Source: CAZWEJ01 sp964632435
Lineage (GTDB): Bacteria; Patescibacteriota; Saccharimonadia; UBA4664; SCTI01
Reading direction: 5' to 3'
Length of the DNA: 40,739 nucleotides
Assembly (NCBI GenBank): GCA_964632435.1
Contig: CAZWEJ010000007.1
Span: forward strand, 1 to 40,739
Of this stretch, positions 37,692 through 40,739 are shown in pieces. The translations under genes were made by a program, and so were the position numbers. Below the pieces are notes generated by a model. It worked only from the letters and a program-made list of their open reading frames with translations, was not told the origin of the DNA and did not search any database. Position 1 is the first letter of the stretch, and the number at the start of each line of letters is the position of its first letter.

Positions 37692-39266
37692 GTGAAACAA
37701 AAACCAAAAAAACATTCTGAAGTATTTTTATTACTAGCGATGACATTTGTCGTTAGTGTTAGCGTTGTCTCTGATTATATACACCGAAATACAAACGTAG
37801 TGATTACGAACGAGCCGTCAGGTACTGCGGAATCTGACATTTATAGAAACTCAGACTTGTCTTTTGTTACTAGCAAACAATCTGTTGAATCACCTCAAGT
37901 TGCTCAAAATACAACGCCTGCTAAAAAAGAACGACTGCCTCAATTCGCTCTTATAGATGGGAAATACCCGAATTACCCATATACAGCCCATGGATTCGAA
38001 TCTACCGACTATTCTGCTCAGCTCACTGCTTGGCACCCAACCAAGATAAGGAGCGATTTGCAATCCATGGATGCGACCGGTAAAAAAATAGCAATTATTG
38101 ATACCGGTTTTGCGCTCAATCACCTTGGATTAAGCTCTACCTGGCTGACTAACTCTGCCGAGAATGGCTCGACAGTGACAGAGGGCGTGGCTCCAAACTG
38201 CACCAGTCGTGGGTTGGCGCTTAACAAAAATTGCAACAATATCGATGACGACAATAACGGCTACGTTGATGACTGGCGTGGATGGGACTTTATGTCGAAT
38301 GATAACGACCCCCAAACAGGCATAGAGTTCCCAGATGGCCTATATACCTCACATGGGACATTTGTTGCCGGCTTAGCAGCAGGTGCTCCTTATAACGGGT
38401 TAAAAGGCATTGCCGAAGGTGCAAAAATACTTCCTCTTCAAGCATTAGGTGACGACGGCCTAGGTGACACCCTAGCGGTTGGGTTGGCTATAAGATACGC
38501 AGCAGATAGTGGTGTTGATGTAATTAATATGTCACTCGGCAGCGTGTACCCTGATGAGTGGTTGCATGAACAAATACAATATGCCGTGAATAAAGGTGTT
38601 GTAGTTGTTGCATCGGCTGGGAACGAATCGTGCGATTGCGTCCGATACCCGGCAAACTTCCCAGAAGTTGTAGCTGTTGGAGCATCTGATCAGAATGACG
38701 TCTTAGCCAGTTTTTCTAACTGGGGCGACAACATTGATATCGTGGCACCTGGGGTCGGAATGTGCTCGTATCGATGGTTCCCATACGACGAAACTACCGC
38801 CAGTGTTTGCGGTGGTATTGGCACTTCTTTTGCCTCCCCTGTTGTGGCCGGCGCTATCGCGGTTGCCATCAAGAACGGCGCAACGCCATCAAAAGCCGTT
38901 GATGCGGTTGTTGTTTCGGCAGACAAGGTCGCGGGAATGGGCACTGATCTAAAAAGCACTATCTATGGAGCCGGTCGCCTCGATGTATACGAGATGTTGA
39001 GATCACTGCAGGCGCCCACATACAGCTTGTCGAATCAGATTGGCATGAAGTTGAGCTGCCCCGGCAACATGAGCACGTGCGCCTACGGAGTTTTAAACTC
39101 ATCTGGTGCGGTGCTGCCACTCGTTGCAAAAAAACCAACGAGTGTTACCGGCGAATTCCTTTACTTCTTCCCCACCGATCAAATTATTAGTGCGGGGCTG
39201 AAATCGCTACAGCCATCAACTGGCGTGCTCAATCAGCCCAGAACCTATGTAAACTTCTCTCCTTAA
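37692..39266 (+). CDS. Secreted subtilisin-like serine protease (S8 family)
   Basis: 524 residues, starting at GTG 37692 (MKQKPKKHSEVFLLLAMTF). A signal peptide or anchor (about 9-28) and an Asn/Ser-rich pro-region (about 30-110) precede the S8 domain. The catalytic triad is Asp in AIIDTGFAL, His in TSHGTFVAG and Ser in GTSFASPVVAG, with SAGNES as the oxyanion Asn. An Asn/Asp-rich loop (NNIDDDNNGYVDDWRGWDF) of the type that often binds calcium is present. The last about 100 residues form an extra C-terminal domain (LSCPGNMSTCAYGVL). No Shine-Dalgarno is obvious. Probably acts at the cell surface, perhaps on host proteins or in maturation of the surface proteins. Confidence 0.93.
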   Translation: MKQKPKKHSEVFLLLAMTFVVSVSVVSDYIHRNTNVVITNEPSGTAESDIYRNSDLSFVTSKQSVESPQVAQNTTPAKKERLPQFALIDGKYPNYPYTAHGFESTDYSAQLTAWHPTKIRSDLQSMDATGKKIAIIDTGFALNHLGLSSTWLTNSAENGSTVTEGVAPNCTSRGLALNKNCNNIDDDNNGYVDDWRGWDFMSNDNDPQTGIEFPDGLYTSHGTFVAGLAAGAPYNGLKGIAEGAKILPLQALGDDGLGDTLAVGLAIRYAADSGVDVINMSLGSVYPDEWLHEQIQYAVNKGVVVVASAGNESCDCVRYPANFPEVVAVGASDQNDVLASFSNWGDNIDIVAPGVGMCSYRWFPYDETTASVCGGIGTSFASPVVAGAIAVAIKNGATPSKAVDAVVVSADKVAGMGTDLKSTIYGAGRLDVYEMLRSLQAPTYSLSNQIGMKLSCPGNMSTCAYGVLNSSGAVLPLVAKKPTSVTGEFLYFFPTDQIISAGLKSLQPSTGVLNQPRTYVNFSP

Positions 39267-39269
39267 TAC

Positions 39270-39506
39270 CTAGATCGCAAACTGATATTTAAGGTTGCTC
39301 TGTAGATCTTGAGTCTCGGAGCTCATCTCCACTTCAAGCATCTTAAGAAGCTGCTCTGCGAGATCTGGAGTTAACCTCACCTCCTTTGTGTGTACATCCC
39401 AGACCACATCACTTAGCAAGAACCTAAGGACTAGACAATTGTCCTCGGTTCGATCTAGCAGAACGGCGGTTGCCGAGCCTGCCTTAGTTTTTGTTTCGCC
39501 ACCCAT
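39270..39506 (-). CDS. Small hypothetical protein
   Basis: 78 residues. No signal or membrane segment. It has a beta-strand-like middle (ATAVLLDRTEDNCLVLRFLL, DVVWDVHTKEVRL) and a helical end (LAEQLLKMLEVEMSSETQDL). A very strong ribosome site (AAAGGAGGGG) precedes the ATG closely. It converges with the protease gene (3-nt gap). No family recognised. Confidence 0.72.
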   Translation of the reverse strand: MGGETKTKAGSATAVLLDRTEDNCLVLRFLLSDVVWDVHTKEVRLTPDLAEQLLKMLEVEMSSETQDLQSNLKYQFAI

Positions 39507-39608
39507 TCCCCCTCCTTTAATTAATGTGATAATGCTAATCTATTGAACTTCTTGTAGCTTGAAACAAAATTACAAATCAAAAAACGCCATATTATTCTTT
39601 GTAAAATT

Positions 39609-39650
39609 GAACATTGTTTTTGTGCTTCGATCTGGAATGTTACAATGTTC
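39609..39650 (+). promoter_or_regulatory. Promoter with flanking 9-bp inverted repeat upstream of the HhH-GPD-like gene
   Basis: GAACATTGT (39609-39617) and its exact reverse complement ACAATGTTC (39642-39650) are 24 nt apart. The right arm overlaps an extended -10, TGT-TACAAT (39641-39646). The half-sites contain GAAC/GTTC as in Gram-positive LexA boxes but not with its spacing. A dimer or tetramer bridging the arms would block the promoter. Confidence 0.6.
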
Positions 39651-39672
39651 TCACCAACCCAAGGAGAAATCC

Positions 39673-40739
39673 ATGACCTTTGTTGTCGACGCCAAGCGCG
39701 CCGAACTGGTCCTGGATGCAATCCTGGACCGGTACAGAAGAGGTGCGTACCCTTACAACCTTAGAAAAAGCATGCTTGACGGTTTCGAGTTCCCTAAGCG
39801 TTTGAAGCGCGGTGGCGAGGCCGAAGCTCGGTTCTGGTTTTTTGCTTGCATGCTGATGCGCGGTGGGATCGATAGCGATACGGGACTTAAGGCAATGGTC
39901 GAGATGTACGACCAGACGATGGGTCGGTCCGGCCCAAGGCCGTTTGACCCCCGTTACGCCCGGAAGATGGACCCACTGCTTCTTACAGGCCTTCTAGGGC
40001 TCAAGAAGACGAAGGAGGAAGAACCAACCCTTGCAATCCCTGGCCTGGAGAAAGTTAAACCTCCTGATCAGCCAGATGAGCCCCACCGATTTGCGATTGA
40101 CTGGATCAATTCAGCCAAAATCGTTTACGAGCAGTTCGACGGCAAGGCGCTCCAGATCATCAGCCAGATCAGGGATTACGATGACGCCGTCCGGCTGATT
40201 CGTAATACTGGAAAATCTGGATTCCCGGGTTTCCAGTACAAGATGGTCAGCATGATCTGCTTCTTCTGGATTGAGACAGGGCTGCTGCAGCCACTCCTCT
40301 ACCCTCCGCCGATCGATTTCCACTTCAACAGAGTGGCAGTCGCGACGAGGATGGTCACTAGGACTGGAAGAAAGAAGGTGCTCTCGGTTAAGTCTGGCGA
40401 GCTGGATGCCTTCCAGGGTGTTTTGAGGGAGATGTACCTCGACTACATCACCCTTAGGGGCTACAGCACTAATGAGGTTGCCGACGCCGTCTGGCTCCTA
40501 TCTCGGACTCTTTGCAAGAACAACCCCGGTAATAGCAGTAGCGTTGGGGAGTACGCTGCGAGAGCCACAGTGATTACGCCTCATCAGGTAGACATGCTGT
40601 TGAACGGTAGCGACCAACTGCAATTTGAGCGCTCATGCAAGAGATGCCCTGTTAGGTCGCAGTGCGAACTAAACGTTCCTAACGCCCATTACTACAAATT
40701 GGGCAGGATCGAAACTTCTGAAAGGATCGACGACACACC
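39673..40739 (+). CDS. HhH-GPD DNA-glycosylase-like protein, possible Fe-S cluster (partial)
   Basis: The frame is open from the ATG at 39673 (AAGGAG 6 nt upstream) to the window edge, 355 codons with no stop. It starts MTFVVDAKRAELVLDAILDR. The middle has YDDAVRLIRNTGKSGFPGFQ followed by YKMVSMICFFWIETGLL and PPPIDFHFNRVAVATRMV. This resembles the helix-hairpin-helix and catalytic Asp part of endonuclease III-type glycosylases (G-x-K, then P-x-D-x-H-x-x-R-V). Near the visible end CKRCPVRSQC (Cys-x2-Cys-x5-Cys) resembles the Fe-S loop of that superfamily. The homology is by eye only. Composition is clearly more GC-rich than the bulk of the window. It could be a base-excision enzyme or a diverged HhH protein of other function. 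Confidence 0.7.
   Translation, partial: MTFVVDAKRAELVLDAILDRYRRGAYPYNLRKSMLDGFEFPKRLKRGGEAEARFWFFACMLMRGGIDSDTGLKAMVEMYDQTMGRSGPRPFDPRYARKMDPLLLTGLLGLKKTKEEEPTLAIPGLEKVKPPDQPDEPHRFAIDWINSAKIVYEQFDGKALQIISQIRDYDDAVRLIRNTGKSGFPGFQYKMVSMICFFWIETGLLQPLLYPPPIDFHFNRVAVATRMVTRTGRKKVLSVKSGELDAFQGVLREMYLDYITLRGYSTNEVADAVWLLSRTLCKNNPGNSSSVGEYAARATVITPHQVDMLLNGSDQLQFERSCKRCPVRSQCELNVPNAHYYKLGRIETSERIDDT

Noticed and set aside
37569..37715. N-terminal extension of the cytochrome-b5-like protein
   Set aside because: AT-rich, unusual residue make-up, and overlaps the start and upstream region of the divergent protease gene.
1..40739. CRISPR arrays, insertion sequences, prophage or integron elements
   Set aside because: No regularly spaced direct repeats, transposase, integrase or terminal inverted repeats were seen on reading both strands.

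Overview
The window looks like a chromosomal segment of a Patescibacteria/CPR bacterium, most likely a Saccharibacteria (TM7) relative. This is inferred from gene content and style and was not confirmed by any search. TGA acts as a normal stop (for example at the ends of the UvrD-like helicase and the zinc-ribbon gene), which argues against the recoded Absconditabacteria/Gracilibacteria. Several predicted proteins have the CPR flavour: membrane-anchored Clp-like ATPase, VirB4/TraG-like ATPase with a very long Pro/Ala-rich tail, DUF11 surface protein with an LPQTG anchor, lone PilB, and Asn/Thr-rich secreted repeat proteins. No transposase, phage module, CRISPR array or rRNA is visible.

Layout. 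1-3074: five minus-strand genes for secreted or membrane-anchored low-complexity proteins, two of which share an ungapped repeat of about 74 residues (three copies). 3269-7981: gyrB-gyrA operon. 8158-10055: plus-strand pair (LPQTG/DUF11 surface protein and a membrane partner). 10071-16035: minus-strand VirB4/TraG-like ATPase, a Pro-rich small protein, and an L,D-transpeptidase. 16096-19822: small membrane protein-pheS-pheT operon. 19880-20405: a region with its own promoter, many nested helices and a strong terminator, best read as a large unassigned structured RNA. 20445-22520: trpS and rmuC. 22575-23091: zinc-ribbon gene, GC-rich terminator and tRNA-Pro(CGG). 23096-30142: EamA-type transporter, SprT-like metallopeptidase, UvrD/PD-(D/E)XK helicase-nuclease, argS, divergent smpB, and an MBL-fold hydrolase. 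30143-30519: a gene-free stretch with a predicted small RNA (promoter, palindrome, terminator). 30520-33254: membrane protein and membrane-anchored ClpC-like ATPase. 33327-37568: GGDEF protein, LCP-family cell-wall ligase, PilB ATPase, cytochrome-b5-like protein. 37692-40739: secreted subtilisin-like protease, a small hypothetical, and the start of an HhH-GPD-like protein that runs off the edge.

How the parts fit. Much of the window is cell-surface work: secreted repeat proteins, sortase-type anchored protein, L,D-transpeptidase, LCP ligase, type IV pilus motor and S8 protease, as expected for an organism that lives attached to a host cell. The rest is core information processing (gyrase, PheRS, TrpRS, ArgRS, SmpB, RmuC, helicase). 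A recurrent architectural feature is a -10 hexamer ending exactly 6 nt before the ATG with no Shine-Dalgarno (trpS, rmuC, EamA gene, helicase gene, argS, smpB, the gene before clp). This predicts leaderless transcripts. The strongest candidates for something undescribed are the structured RNA at 19880-20369, the repeat-protein cluster at 1-3074, the small RNA at about 30315-30399, and the leaderless promoter class.
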